Shown: positions 26,923 through 37,333 of the stretch, one piece after another
Numbering within the stretch: the stretch's first letter is position 1
Layout of the letters: every line of letters begins with the position of its first letter
Source of the DNA: Macrostomum hystrix
Lineage: Eukaryota; Platyhelminthes; Macrostomidae
NCBI GenBank assembly: GCA_950097015.1
Contig: CATNEN010000003.1
Coordinates: 11,685,501 to 11,749,500 of the forward strand
Length of the DNA: 64,000 nucleotides
Direction of reading: 5' to 3'
Notes under the pieces: model-generated
What the model saw: only the letters and a program-made list of their open reading frames with translations
The model's database searches: none
Told to the model about the DNA's origin: nothing
Made by a program: the position numbers and the translations under genes

Positions 26923-27004
26923 GAGAGTAGTAAAATGTGCAATTTGTTCAACTCGCTGATTAAAGTTATATTACAAAGAATCCTAAGACATAATTGTTTT
27001 TCTT

Positions 27005-27230
27005 TCGCTGGCCTGGAGTTCAATAGTCACTGGCCTGAAGTTCGATAGTCACTGGCCTGAAGTTCGATAGTCACTGGCCTGAAGTTCGATAGTCACTGGC
27101 CTGAAGTTCGATAGTCACTGGCCTGAAGTTCGATAGTCACTGGCCTGAAGTTCGATAGTCACTGGCCTGAAGTTCGATAGTCACTGGCCTGAAGTTCGAT
27201 AGTCACTGGCCTGAAGTTCGATAGTCACTA
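27005..27230. repeat. 22-bp minisatellite, small block
   Basis: About ten near-perfect copies of a 22-bp unit beginning TCACTGGCCTGAAGTTCGAT. The same unit seeds the much larger composite array at 28.4-31.8 kb. Confidence 0.93.
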
Positions 27231-27660
27231 GTATCGTTGTTGAAATGAACAAAGTTTACGAGAGCCACATATCGTTGATACATTTGAGAAAGCCTCCTTG
27301 TTTCCTAGGATACATTCCTAGAGGATTATTGATTGATTGATTTGAGTTATCCGTTATCTTTCAGAGGTCAGGAGTAAAGCGCAACAGACAGGATCGACAA
27401 GCAGATGCCAAGAGACTAACACGCTACAAAGACTCAAGAAGTAATCGACCCAAAAGTTCACGGTCGACCAACAACAACAATGAGAAGAAGAACTGCATGC
27501 CCCTCTGCAATAACACTGACCACAACTGGCCACCAACGAAGAAGAACATGCAACAGGAAGTGTCACGTGACTTTTGTAAATTCCTCGGCCATTGTCCTCC
27601 ATTGTCTAGAAGTGGGAGTTTTGTGAGTCTGATCAACACAACAAACTCTTCACACTCACA
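27231..27660. other. single-copy sequence between arrays
   Basis: No recognised gene. Minus-strand open frames of 82 and 90 codons exist but resemble nothing I know and contain low-complexity Cys/Ser runs. Confidence 0.35.
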
Positions 27661-27895
27661 AGCCTCACAAATCCTCAAAATGGCCTCCCTACCCACTCAC
27701 CAGCCTCCCAGATCCCTCGACTGCCTCAACAATGGCCTCCCAGATCCATCGACTGCCTCAACAATGGCCTCCCAGATCCATCGACTGCCTCAACAATGGC
27801 CTCCCAGATCCATCGACTGCCTCAACAATGGCCTCCCAGATCCATCGACTGCCTCAACAATGGCCTACCAGATCCATCGACTGCCTCAACAATTG
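27660..27895. repeat. 32-bp minisatellite related to the 24.6-kb array
   Basis: Six copies of a 32-bp unit (ATCCATCGACTGCCTCAACA plus ATGGCCTCCCAG) preceded by one or two degenerate 41-bp-like units (CTCACAAATCCTCAAAATGG). The words AATGGCCTC and CCCAGATCC are common to both arrays, so they probably share an ancestor. Confidence 0.88.
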
Positions 27896-28399
27896 CCTAC
27901 CAAGCAGCTCAAACTCAAACAGATCTTTTCAAACTGAACTCGCTCTCTTGTGACTCATTGTAAAGCCTCTCTACTGCAAAGATAAGAAGGCATTGCATGC
28001 GCTGCTAGTAGCAGCAGGCAACAGACTGGACAGAATGAGCACAATGGCCTTCACAGTTAATCTAATCAGCTCACAGTCACAGTGAGTGTCACCATGGCCT
28101 GGGTGCCATTGAAGCTATCTAACAGTGAAATCGGGTCTTATCTGATTGATTCGATCAACTTTTCTGCCTGTTTTTGTCAGTTCAGCAACAGTTAAGAAGG
28201 CCTTGCTTCCATACGAAATAAAACAGTGAGATTTCAGCTGACAGAATTCAGTATGGAAGTATTCAACGGCTTCAGGGACATTGCGTGCAATCAGATCTGG
28301 CACTGAGCATGCGTGAATAAGCTGCAAATTGAGTAAATTCGTAAAACATTTAATATCTAACTGTGCTCATAGTAACAATAATTAACAAATTATTAATGC
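27896..28399. other. single-copy stretch with one possible exon
   Basis: Between arrays. Apart from the possible exon listed separately at 28,115-28,316, nothing is recognised. Confidence 0.35.
28115..28316 (-). CDS. possible internal exon, function unknown
   Basis: A minus-strand open frame of about 67 codons follows a good-looking acceptor (CTCAATTTGCAG). It reads LIHACSVPDLIARNVPEAVE and onwards with a normal amino-acid mix, unlike the surrounding repeats. It has no clear donor before its stop at 28,115, so it could be a last exon. I do not recognise the family, and it does not look like the SLC1 or Mab-21 genes nearby. Chance is a serious alternative. Confidence 0.25.
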
Positions 28400-31300
28400 C
28401 TGGCCTGAAGTTTGATGGTCACTGGCCTGTGGTTCGGTAGTCACTGTCCTGAAGTTCGAGGGTCACTGGCCTGAGCAGGTATGACTCACTCACAAAGAAC
28501 GAGCCGGACTTCTTTGCTTTCTGGCCTGAAGTTCTATAGTCATTCGTCTGAAGTTCGATAGTCACTGGCCTGAGGTTCGAATGTCACTGGCCTGAGGAGA
28601 TAGGACTCACTGACAAAGAAAGAGCCTGAAGTTCGTTAGTCTCTGGCCTGAAGTTCGATAGTCACTGGCCTGACGTTCGATGGTCACTGGCCGGAGGAGG
28701 TAAAACTCACTTACATGGCACGAGCCTGAAGTTCGATAGTCACTGGCCTGACGTTCGATGGTCACTGGTTTAAAGTTTGATCGTCACTGGCCTGAAGTTC
28801 GATGGTCACTGGCCTAAATTTCGATGGTCACTGGCCTGAAGATCGATAGTCACTGGCCTGAAGTTCGATAGTCACTCACTCAAAAGGCACGAGGTAGGAG
28901 GTAGGACTCACTCACAAGGCACGAGCCTGAAGTTCGATGGTCACTGACCGGAGGAGGTAAGACTCACTCAAAAGGCACGAGCCTGAAGTTCGATAGTCGC
29001 TGGCCTGAAGTTCGATAGTCACTGGCCTGAAGTTTGATGGTCACTGGAGGAGGAGGTGGGACTCACTCACAAAGCATGAGCCTGAAGTTCGATAGTCACT
29101 GGCCTGAAGTTCGATAGTCTCTGGCCTGAAGTTCGATAGTCACTGGCCTGAAGTTCGATGGTCACTGGCCTGAGGAGGTAGGACTCACTCACAAAGCACG
29201 AGCATGACTTCGATGGTCACTGGCCTGAAGTTCGATGGTCACTGGCCTGAAGTTCGATAGTCAGTGGCCTGAAGTTCGATAGTCACTGTCCTGAAGTTCG
29301 AGGGTCACTGGCCTGAGCAGGTATGACTCACTCACAAAGAACGAGCCGGACTTCTTTGCTTTCTGGCCTGAAGTTCGATAGTCATTCGTCTGAAGTTCGA
29401 TAGTCACTGGCCTGAGGTTCGAATGTCACTGGCCTGAGGAGATAGGACTCACTGACAAAGAAAGAGCCTGAAGTTCGTTAGTCTCTGGCCTGAAGTTCGA
29501 TAGTCACTGGCCTGACGTTCGATGGTCACTGGCCGGAGGAGGTAAAACTCACTTACATGGCACGAGCCTGAAGTTCGATAGTCACTGGCCTGACGTTCGA
29601 TGGTCACTGGTTTAAAGTTTGATCGTCACTGGCCTGAAGTTCGATGGTCACTGGCCTAAATTTCGATGGTCACTGGCCTGAAGATCGATAGTCACTGGCC
29701 TGAAGTTCGATAGTCACTCACTCAAAAGGCACGAGGTAGGAGGTAGGACTCACTCACAAGGCACGAGCCTGAAGTTCGATGGTCACTGACCGGAGGAGGT
29801 AAGACTCACTCAAAAGGCACGAGCCTGAAGTTCGATAGTCGCTGGCCTGAAGTTCGATAGTCACTGGCCTGAAGTTTGATGGTCACTGGAGGAGGAGGTG
29901 GGACTCACTCACAAAGCATGAGCCTGAAGTTCGATAGTCACTGGCCTGAAGTTCGATAGTCAGTGGCCTGAAGTTCGATAGTCACTGGCCTGAAGTTTGA
30001 TGGTCACTGGGGGAGGAGGTGGGACTCACTCACAAAGCACGAGCCTGAAGTCACTGGCCTAAACTTCGATGGTCACTGGCCTGAAGATCGATAGTCACTG
30101 GCCTGAAGTTCGATGGTCACTGGCCTGAAGTTCGATGGTCACTGGCCTGAGGAGTTAGGACTCAGTCATTCGTCTGAAGTTCGATAGTCATTCGTCTGAA
30201 GTTCGATAGTCATTAGTCTGAAGTTCGATAGTCACTGGCCTAAACTTCGATGGTCACTGGCCTGAAGATCGATAGTCACTGGCCTGAAGTTCGATGGTCA
30301 CTGGCCTGAAGTTCGATGGTCACTGGCCTGAGGAGTTAGGACTCAGTCATTCGTCTGAAGTTCGATAGTCATTCGTCTGAAGTTCGATAGTCATTCGTCT
30401 GAAGTTCAATGATCACTGGCCTCAGGAGGTACGACTCACTCAAAAGGCACGAGCCTGAAGTTCGATAGTCGCTGGCCTTAAATTCGATAGTCACTGGCCT
30501 GTGGTTCGGTAGTCACTGTCTTGAAGTTCGATAGTCACTGGCCTGAAGTTCGATAGTCACTGGCCTGAAGTTCGATAGTCACTGGCCTGAAGTTCGATAG
30601 TCACTGTCTTGAAGTTCGATAGTCACTGGCCTGAAGTTCGGTAGTCACTGTCTTGAAGTTCGATAGTCACTGGCCTGAAGTTCGATGGTCACTGGCCGGA
30701 GGAGGTAGGACTCACTCACAAAGCTCGAGCTTGACTTCTATGCTTTCTGGCCTGAAGTTCGATGGTCACTCACTCAAAAGGCACGAGGTAGGAGTTAGGA
30801 CTCACTCACAAGGCACGAGCCTGAAGTTCGATGGTCACTGGCCTGAGGAGGTAGGACTCACTCACAAAGCACGAGCCTGAAGTTCGATGGTCACTGGCCT
30901 AAAGTTCGATAGTCACTGGCCTGAAGATCGATGGTCACTGGCCTAAATTTCGATGGTCACTGGCCTGAAGATCGATAGTCACTGGCCTGAAGTTCGATAG
31001 TCACTGGCCTGAAGTTCGATAGGCACTGGCCTGAAGTTCGATTGTCATTGGCCTGAGGAGGTAAGACTCACTCAAAAGGCACGAGCCTGAAGTTCGATAG
31101 TCGCTTGCCTGAAGTTCGATGGTCACTGGCCTTAGGAGGTATGACTCACTCAAAAGGCACGAGGTAGGAGTTAGGACTCACTCACAAGGCACGAGCCTGA
31201 AGTTCGATGGTCACTGGCCTGAGGAGGTAGGACTCACTCACAAAGCACGAGCCTGAAGTTCGATGGTCACTGGCCTAAAGTTCGATAGTCACTGGCCTGA

Positions 31301-31835
31301 AGATCGATGGTCACTGGCCTAAATTTCGATGGTCACTGGCCTGAAGATCGATAGTCACTGGCCTGAAGTTCGATAGTCACTGGCCTGAAGTTCGATAGGC
31401 ACTGGCCTGAAGTTCGATTGTCATTGGCCTGAGGAGGTAAGACTCACTCAAAAGGCACGAGCCTGAAGTTCGATAGTCGCTTGCCTGAAGTTCGATGGTC
31501 ACTGGCCTTAGGAGGTATGACTCACTCACAAAGCACGAGCCAGACTTCTATGGCCACTGGCCTAAACTTCGATGGTCACTGGCCTGAAAATCGATAGTCA
31601 CTGGCCTGAAGTTCGATAGTCACTGGCCTGAAGTTCGATGGTCACTGGCCTGAGGAGGTAGGACTCAGTCATTCGTCTGAAGTTCGATAGTCATTCGTCT
31701 GAAATTCGATAGTCATTCGTCTGAAGTTCGATAGTCATTCGTCTGAAGTTCAATGATCACTGGCCTGAGGAGGTACGACTCACTCAAAAGGCACGAGCCT
31801 GAAGTTCGATGGTCACGGGCCTGAAGTTCGATTTT
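28400..31835. repeat. 3.4-kb composite satellite built from the 22-bp unit
   Basis: Units of TCACTGGCCTGAAGTTCGAT type alternate with a spacer of GAGGAGGTAGGACTCACTC and ACAAAGCACGAG type. Higher-order copies are visible: TCACTGTCCTGAAGTTCGAG occurs at 28,441 and 29,283 (842 bp apart, with ~750 bp of near-identical following sequence), a 377-bp offset links 30,780 and 31,157, and a 181-bp offset links 30,051 and 30,232. Confidence 0.93.
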
Positions 31836-32150
31836 AAGTTTGCGCAAATAACGGATTGCGGCATCGGAGCTGCGGGATTTGAGGCCTTTAAGAGATTTGA
31901 AGAGATAAGATATTTCATAACTCTTTTTCGTCGCTTTACAGTCGATGATAGAATTACTGTAAAAATGTATCTTCTGGTTTGCTTTTGCTTGAATTGTCTA
32001 TTTGGTATCCAAGTTAGGGTCACAAACACACACAGCACCTGCGGCACTTTGATCCACAACAAGTTTTTCTTGGAATACAGGTTGAATCTGACCCTCCTCA
32101 ATTTGTATCCTCAATTGCGTATTCACCTTTTCTGCAAAATCAATCTAGTC
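31836..32150 (-). other. single-copy island with a possible short exon
   Basis: Between two satellites. On the minus strand an acceptor (GATTTTGCAG, near 32,136) is followed by an open stretch reading QLRIQIEEGQIQPVFQEKLV and ending VDQSAA at a possible donor GTGCTG. It has normal composition but no family I recognise. Overlapping open frames on both strands are probably chance. Confidence 0.25.
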
Positions 32151-32151
32151 C

Positions 32152-32330
32152 AATGATCACTTGATAGTCCAATGATCACTTGATAGTCCAATGATCACTT
32201 AATAGTCCAATGATCACTTGATATTTCAATGATCACTTGATAGTCCAATGATCACTTGATAGTCCAATGATCACTTGATAGTCCAATGATCACTTGATAG
32301 TCCAAGGCTCACTTGATAGTCCAATGATTA
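32152..32330. repeat. 19-bp minisatellite with TGATCA core
   Basis: About nine copies of TAGTCCAATGATCACTTGA. Each contains the palindrome TGATCA. The array begins just beyond the stop codon of the ankyrin/Mab-21 gene and would form its 3' flank or untranslated region. Confidence 0.92.
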
Positions 32331-32341
32331 TATTCAGTGCT

Positions 32342-33951
32342 TTACTCGTTCGATTTTCGCTTTCTCTGCAGCCTTTTTGCCTTTTTCTGCGGCTGCTCCT
32401 CGCCAGGTCTCTCAATATCTTGGTCTTGGCGATCTTCACCTTGGTCTTGGCGATCTTCACCTTGGTCTTGGCGATCTTCACCTTGGTCTTGGCGATCTTC
32501 ACCTTGGTCTTGCCGATCTTCACCTTGACTTCTCAGCCTCTCAATCTTCTGCTGCATCCACCCCGGCAGCCGGCACAGCTCGTGAGTGATTCTTCTGCGT
32601 AGCCGCCGCAGCAGCTCCAGATCGCCGCAGATCGCCGCAGCAACCAGCAGCTCCTGCTCATCCGCATCTTCCCTCTGAGCCACATCTCGTATCCAGTCCT
32701 GATCGCTCCCGTCTCCTGCACCTGTCAGCTCATTGCGAAGAGCCCGCAGCAGAGCGTCAAAGTTCATGTATAAGTATGTGCCGTAGTTCTCCATCCGCAG
32801 CGGAAAGCAGTCGGCAAAGACTTCGTGCTCAATCGGCAGCTTCGGTCGCTCGTCAAACACAAAGCAGAATTTCCAGGCGGAGTCTCGGCTCCTCAGGTGC
32901 TGCCACACAAAGTCCGCAGTGGCCTCACTCGCCGACCTCTCAACTCCCCAATCGATGCCTCTGCTCGCACTGAACGGCCCGCAGTCGCTCACAACTCTCG
33001 CTGCAGTGAGTCGGTCGCCAAACTTCAGGCAGGCCAGCGCTCTGAGAGACTGCCGCGCTGATCGGGCGCAGTCTGGCAGTTTGTTGATCAGCTCTGCGAG
33101 ACTCTCTCGGGACTGCTGGCTGCGGTCTCCATCGGACAGACGACGCACCGACTCTCTCACAATGTCATAGATCTCGTGGAACTCGCATGTCTTGGCTTTT
33201 GACACGGGTCGGTCAATTAGAGTCGGCAGGATGAGGAACGGGTGGAAGTGGAATCGGCCCGAGTCGGTGACGGGTCGCAGACTGTCCTCGAACTGCAACA
33301 GCAGCTGAGGCAGCTCAGCCATGGCGCCTCTCAATGCACCGGCTGCCCGATTCAACGCTTCGCTCACTCTCTTAGCTGATGTGGGCGACTTCAAGCCTTT
33401 CAGGTACACAGCAGCATCGCTCAGGAAGAAGTGCTCCAGGATCCGACCGTCAGGTGTGTCTGATCTGCAGCCGCTCTCCACACCGTCAAGCAGCATCTGC
33501 AGCGAGTGTCTCGTGAGACTCACGAGATTCTCCGGCTTCCACTGCTCAGCCGGTGTCTCCTCCAGCATTCGGAACGTGACGGTCTTTGCGTGATAGGACT
33601 TGAAGCCGACGTTTGAGATCTTCTTCTTCAGCAGCCACTTGAGTGTGACGAACAGCTGGCCTTGCAGAGTGCTGAGACTCCGCAGCAGTCGCCTCTCCAG
33701 GAAGCTGCTGCTCACTCGGAGCTGCTGGCCCCCCATTCCGGGAGGAGCTGCGTGCACCACGTGACAGGGCGATGAGGCAGAGGTGAGGTCTCGCTGGAGT
33801 GACTGCAGCACGGACTGGGGGATGTTGGACTTGGAGACTCTTGGTGGCTGCAGCGGCGCGATGGGAGGGTAGCGACAGAGGCGACGGGCGGTGACTCGGT
33901 CCACAGCCGGTCTCAGGGTGGAGCCATTCAGAGTGTAGGCTGGGTTGGAGG
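32342..33951 (-). CDS. Mab-21 C-terminal domain exon
   Basis: Acceptor TTTCTCCAG precedes 33,951; the stop is at 32,342. It encodes about 536 residues. [18 protein letters not shown] and [12 protein letters not shown] correspond to the GPA...DxVxALxCxxWPxxA stretch of Mab-21 proteins, and [20 protein letters not shown] with [10 protein letters not shown] to the EWRISFSxAExxLxxSLxxxQ...LLKxLxK helix. [14 protein letters not shown] matches the conserved helix near the end of the domain. Residues after that are a long helical region without a named domain, ending in a Gln/Asp/Glu/Arg repeat and a Lys/Arg-rich tail. I chose the acceptor at 33,951 rather than the ATG upstream because it continues the domain from the nucleotidyltransferase exon in phase. 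Confidence 0.75.
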
Positions 33952-36900
33952 CTGGAGAAATTGGAAATGCGAGAAATATGGAAAATGCCATCAGATTTCA
34001 AGTTGATAGACACAAAATATTTCTCGATAATCTAAACAGGAAAAAATAGAGCAAAGATGGTTTGTAGCTGCGATTTATGAAAATTTAGTGCAGACTAGAA
34101 ACTTTTGCCCCCTACGGAGGGGAGCAGGTGCACGATTATTTTCAATTCTTCCTTGCTTCTTTAGATTCTTATGGGTATTTTTCCTGAGCACTGTATACAG
34201 CTCTTCAGTCCATGTATTGGGGAGGTCACCAGCTCACTCAAATTTCTACTGTAGCCTTCAGCTGGCTGAACTGAATAAATACGAGGTTATGATTCTAGCT
34301 CTTGGACAAGCATCGTTTCCTCAGGCTGAGATTCGAACTCCCGGCGTCTCTGCCAGAAGCTTCCAAGCTGTACTAAAAATATTTATTGCATAAGAGTGGA
34401 TTCATTCAACTTAGAAAGTGAAATTTTACTTAAGAGGGACCACGAAAAATGATATAAATAAGTTAGAACTCCTTGAGTGTCAAGTTACAATGTGACTATT
34501 GCAAAGCTGCCATCATTTGGTCAGTGTCGCAGAAATGGGCCGAATGGGTTAATCTTCAGATGTAGCCAATCGGCGGGGTTTTCCTGCCAACTTAAAATAG
34601 GATAATTTTCCTGTCTACTGGATAACTAGCTTCTATATTGCTTGTAAGAATGGGCTGTTCGGAGTATTGTTGAAAATCAATGGACATGTACTGGCATAAT
34701 TAAAGAATAACAGAGAAAGAATTTTGTAAAAACGGCAAAAGAATATAATAGATTAGAAATCACAGAAATTTGCAATGACGCTTCCAAAAGCTGTGTACAA
34801 CGGTTCAGTCCATGGACTGGGGAGGTCACCTCAGAAACTGTAGTTTTAACTCGTATACGTTTGCTTCTACCCGTTTTACTGGCTGCTGAATTGGAAACTT
34901 TCAGCTTTTAGGAACTTTCGTTTTGCCGTTCAAAGAGGAATTTCCCAAATCAGGTTCACAACTTATTACTTTAATTTTACACACGTGACTGTGAAAGTAT
35001 TGCGAGCCTAAGAAACAAAGACAAACTTTGCTTCTCTTCACTGAGTACACTGCGCGATGAGCGCTAAGCCTCTGTTTGGTTCGCAGAAGAAGTGAAATCG
35101 GCTATAAAAACAAACATTATATTTTTGCTTAGAACTTTCTTGCTCTGGCTCGGCATTTCAAATCTGGACTGAGCATTTGTTTGTTTTCCTTGTTTGTTGT
35201 TTGCTTTAGAAAGCCAAAGAGGATCAGCAGGCCATGCTCAATTCTTGTCCCAGCCATCCCGACAGTCTCTGGCAGGAAATTCTCACCGAATCCGGAGCTC
35301 AGGATGTGGCCATTGCTGAGCTCCACTGTCTGAGCAGCCTCCACTCGGTCGCACTCGCACACATCTCTCGGGTGAATCGGCCTTCCTGGAATCAGATGAA
35401 TAACATCGATGTCAGAGTCGATGTCAGTTCTGCCATCCAGAGAGACCACGCTGTTGCCCCAGGCCTCAGAGAAGCTGCCCACAGCGAACCAGTCGTCATC
35501 GTTCATTCTCTTCCTGAGAACATCCTGCAAGACGTCAGCCACAGCGATCTGCAAGGCGGCTCTGGAGTCCACGAATCCCGACTGAGAGAGCTTGGAGTGC
35601 AGCTGCTGGCTCAGCTCTGCGTCGCTGGGTGCGGCTCTAAAGGGTGAGAGGAGGCGGCAGTGCTGAGTTCCAGTGAGGCTGGGAGGCCTCATTGAACCCC
35701 AAACCTGTCATATTGAACCCCAAACCTGTAATATCGCTAATTCGCTATAAATCCGCCAGGTCTTAACAATGTGAAGTAAAAGCAGTAATAATATAATAAT
35801 ATAATTATAATAACTGACACACAATCAGTTCCGAACTTCAGCTATCGGATTTCGAGTCTGATTACTCAGAGAATCCGAAGTCTCAAATTATCTATTTGCT
35901 CAGGTGACTTTTACAAGAAACAGGAGCTCCTACCTGTTCTGCTTCTGAGGCAATGGCGCGGAGGATCCACGGCTCAGCAGGTCAACCACTCGGTCATGGC
36001 CAACTTCCGTGGCGATTCGCAGAGCAGCTTCCAGCAAGTGCGGGCGCTGAAAGACCTTCATGAGTGACTCGACAACACGGAGGTGGCCATTGCAGGATGC
36101 AATGTAGAGAGGTGACTGGCCAGTATTTCTTTGAAGACTGACGTCGGCTCGTGCATTGATGAGTGAGTCGACCACCTCCTTATGGCCTTGCTGTGATGCA
36201 ATGTAGAGAGGTGATGCGCCAGTATTTGTTTGAAGATTGACGTCGGCTCGTGCATTGATGAGTAAGTCGACCACCTCCTTATGGCCATTTTGTGATGCAA
36301 TGAAGAGAGGTGACTGGCCAGTATTTCTTTGAAGATTGACGTCGGCTCGTGCTTTGATGAGTGAGTCAACGACCTCCTTATGGCCATTTTGTGATGCAAT
36401 GAAGAGAGGTGACTGGCCAGTATTTCTTTGAAGATTGACGTCGGCTCGTGCTTTGATGAGTGAGTCAACGACCTCCTTATGGCCATTTTGTGATGCAATG
36501 AAGAGAGGTGACTGGCCAGTATTTCTTTGAAGATTGACGTCGGCTCGTGCTTTGATGAGTGAGTCAACGACCTCCTTATGGCCATTTTGTGATGCAATGT
36601 GGAGAGGTGAGGAGCCATAGACTTTCTCTTGAAGATTGACGTCGGCTCGTGCTTTGATGAGTGAGTCAACGACCTCCTTATGGCCATTTTGTGCTGCAAT
36701 GTGGAGAGGTGACTGGCCAGTATTTCTTTGAAGATTGACGTCGGCTCGTGCTTTGATGAGTGAGTCAACGACCTCCTTATGGCCATCTTGTGATGCAATG
36801 TGGAGAGGTGAGGAGCCATAGACTTTCTCTTGAAGATTGACATTGGCTTTGATGAGTGATTTCACCAGTCGGTGGTGACCATGTGCAGATGCAATCCACA

Positions 36901-37144
36901 ATGCTGTCTCCCCTCTCCAGTTCTGCTTGTCTACATCCGCAATGGCTCGGATGAGTCTCACCAGAATTTCATGTCTTCCGAATCGGCAAGCGAGCATTGC
37001 TGGAGTATAAAATGAGCCTGCAAAGGCGATGAAGGCATCGAGGCTCCCGCCGCTGACAATGAATCGCTCAACCGCCTCCACTCGGTCATCTCTGATGGCT
37101 GCCAGCAGCTCCTCGTCGGTGAGTTCTTCTGCGTCTTTTCGCTG
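32342..37144 (-). CDS. ankyrin repeat - Mab-21/cGAS-like nucleotidyltransferase gene
   Basis: This is a locus span of three exons on the minus strand: 37,144-35,934, 35,678-35,287 and 33,951-32,342. Donor/acceptor phases match (phase 2 then phase 1), giving one frame of about 1,070 residues. Residues ~1-400 are about ten ankyrin repeats. Residues ~404-535 carry a nucleotidyltransferase core with VGSFSEAWG and [11 protein letters not shown]. The remainder holds the Mab-21 C-terminal helical domain and a highly charged tail. In animals this superfamily includes cGAS and cGAS-like receptors that sense nucleic acid and make cyclic dinucleotides; many members have other or unknown roles. The exon-1 acceptor (TTCCTCACAG) implies an upstream exon near or beyond the purine satellite. 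Alternative: two adjacent genes, if the 35,934/35,678 splice is not used. Confidence 0.7.
32420..32530 (-). repeat. 21-bp coding minisatellite in the C-terminal tail
   Basis: Five copies of a 21-bp unit encode GEDRQDQ five times within the last exon. The unit length keeps the reading frame, so copy-number change would lengthen or shorten the acidic/basic tail without breaking it. Confidence 0.92.
34189..34378 (-). mobile_element. tRNA-derived SINE, family 1, degraded copy
   Basis: Contains CAGTCCATGTATTGGGGAGG, TGGCTGAACTG and, at the high-coordinate end, AGATTCGAACTCCCGG, whose reverse complement carries a pol III B-box-like GGAGTTCGAATCT. The same words in the same order occur at 55,496-55,697. 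The head is therefore at ~34,378 and the tail at ~34,189. Confidence 0.55.
34789..34880 (-). mobile_element. truncated SINE tail, family 1
   Basis: CAGTCCATGGACTGGGGAGG matches the 3'-proximal part of the other two family-1 copies, but the tRNA-like head is missing. 5'-truncated copies are usual for SINEs. Confidence 0.5.
35287..35678 (-). CDS. nucleotidyltransferase core exon (GS and DxD motifs)
   Basis: The acceptor GGCCTCCCAG precedes 35,678 and completes an AG|C serine codon left by the ankyrin exon; the donor is GTGAGA at 35,286. It encodes about 130 residues: a helical stretch ([32 protein letters not shown]), then [11 protein letters not shown] with the glycine-serine motif that holds nucleotide phosphates, then [14 protein letters not shown] with the paired metal-binding aspartates. 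This spacing is typical of the SDIDV/SDLDV class of invertebrate Mab-21 proteins. The third acidic residue of the active site should lie later and I could not place it. The open frame continues past the donor to 35,129 but loses similarity there. Confidence 0.75.
35679..35933 (-). other. intron 1 of the ankyrin/Mab-21 gene
   Basis: A short 255-bp intron from donor CAG/GTAGGA to acceptor CCTCCCAG. It contains a direct 21-bp duplication (ACAGGTTTGGGGTTCAAT at two places near the acceptor end). An acceptor in either duplicate would bring in a stop, so the inner CCCAG is favoured. Confidence 0.55.
35934..37144 (-). CDS. ankyrin repeat exon
   Basis: About 403 residues. After [20 protein letters not shown] there are ten or eleven ankyrin repeats of 33 residues. 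Repeats 3-10 are almost identical copies of [20 protein letters not shown] with either [13 protein letters not shown] or [14 protein letters not shown] linkers. DNA identity between them is very high (99-bp tandem units). The first two and last repeats are diverged. Ankyrin arrays bind protein partners; here the array precedes an enzyme core. No ATG is in frame at the start; entry is by the acceptor TTCCTCACAG, so the true initiator is upstream. The exon ends at a consensus donor (ACAG/GTAGGAG) whose first in-frame codon is a stop. Confidence 0.85.
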
Positions 37145-37333
37145 CTGTGAGGAATGAACTGAGTATTCTCAGCAAGGGAAACATTTTGCAGGTGTCTGCT
37201 TGTGGGTTGGGAAAGTGGCAGATGAGGTCGAGTAGGTCAGCTCAGCTTTTGGCTTGAGACTTTGCTTTTGCTGTCCGCTGCAGCCAACCAGAAGCGTTCT
37301 TTGCTGCTGGAGTCTCATTGGCTGCTGAGCTGC

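Larger units (their letters stand above)
33952..35286 (-). other. intron 2 of the ankyrin/Mab-21 gene
   Basis: Runs from a GTGAGA donor at 35,286 to a TTTCTCCAG acceptor at 33,952. It is AT-rich and holds one SINE copy (34,189-34,378) and one truncated copy (34,789-34,880). Confidence 0.65.

Noticed and set aside
24605-26930. Three overlapping frames of 747-772 codons with 41-residue periodicity
   Set aside because: The 41-bp unit contains no stop triplet in any forward frame; all three frames show the same periodic peptide. No splice sites or domain. Kept only as a curiosity.
36058-36843. 261-codon minus frame beside the ankyrin frame
   Set aside because: It is the ankyrin repeat DNA read in another frame; the 99-bp unit makes any frame periodic.
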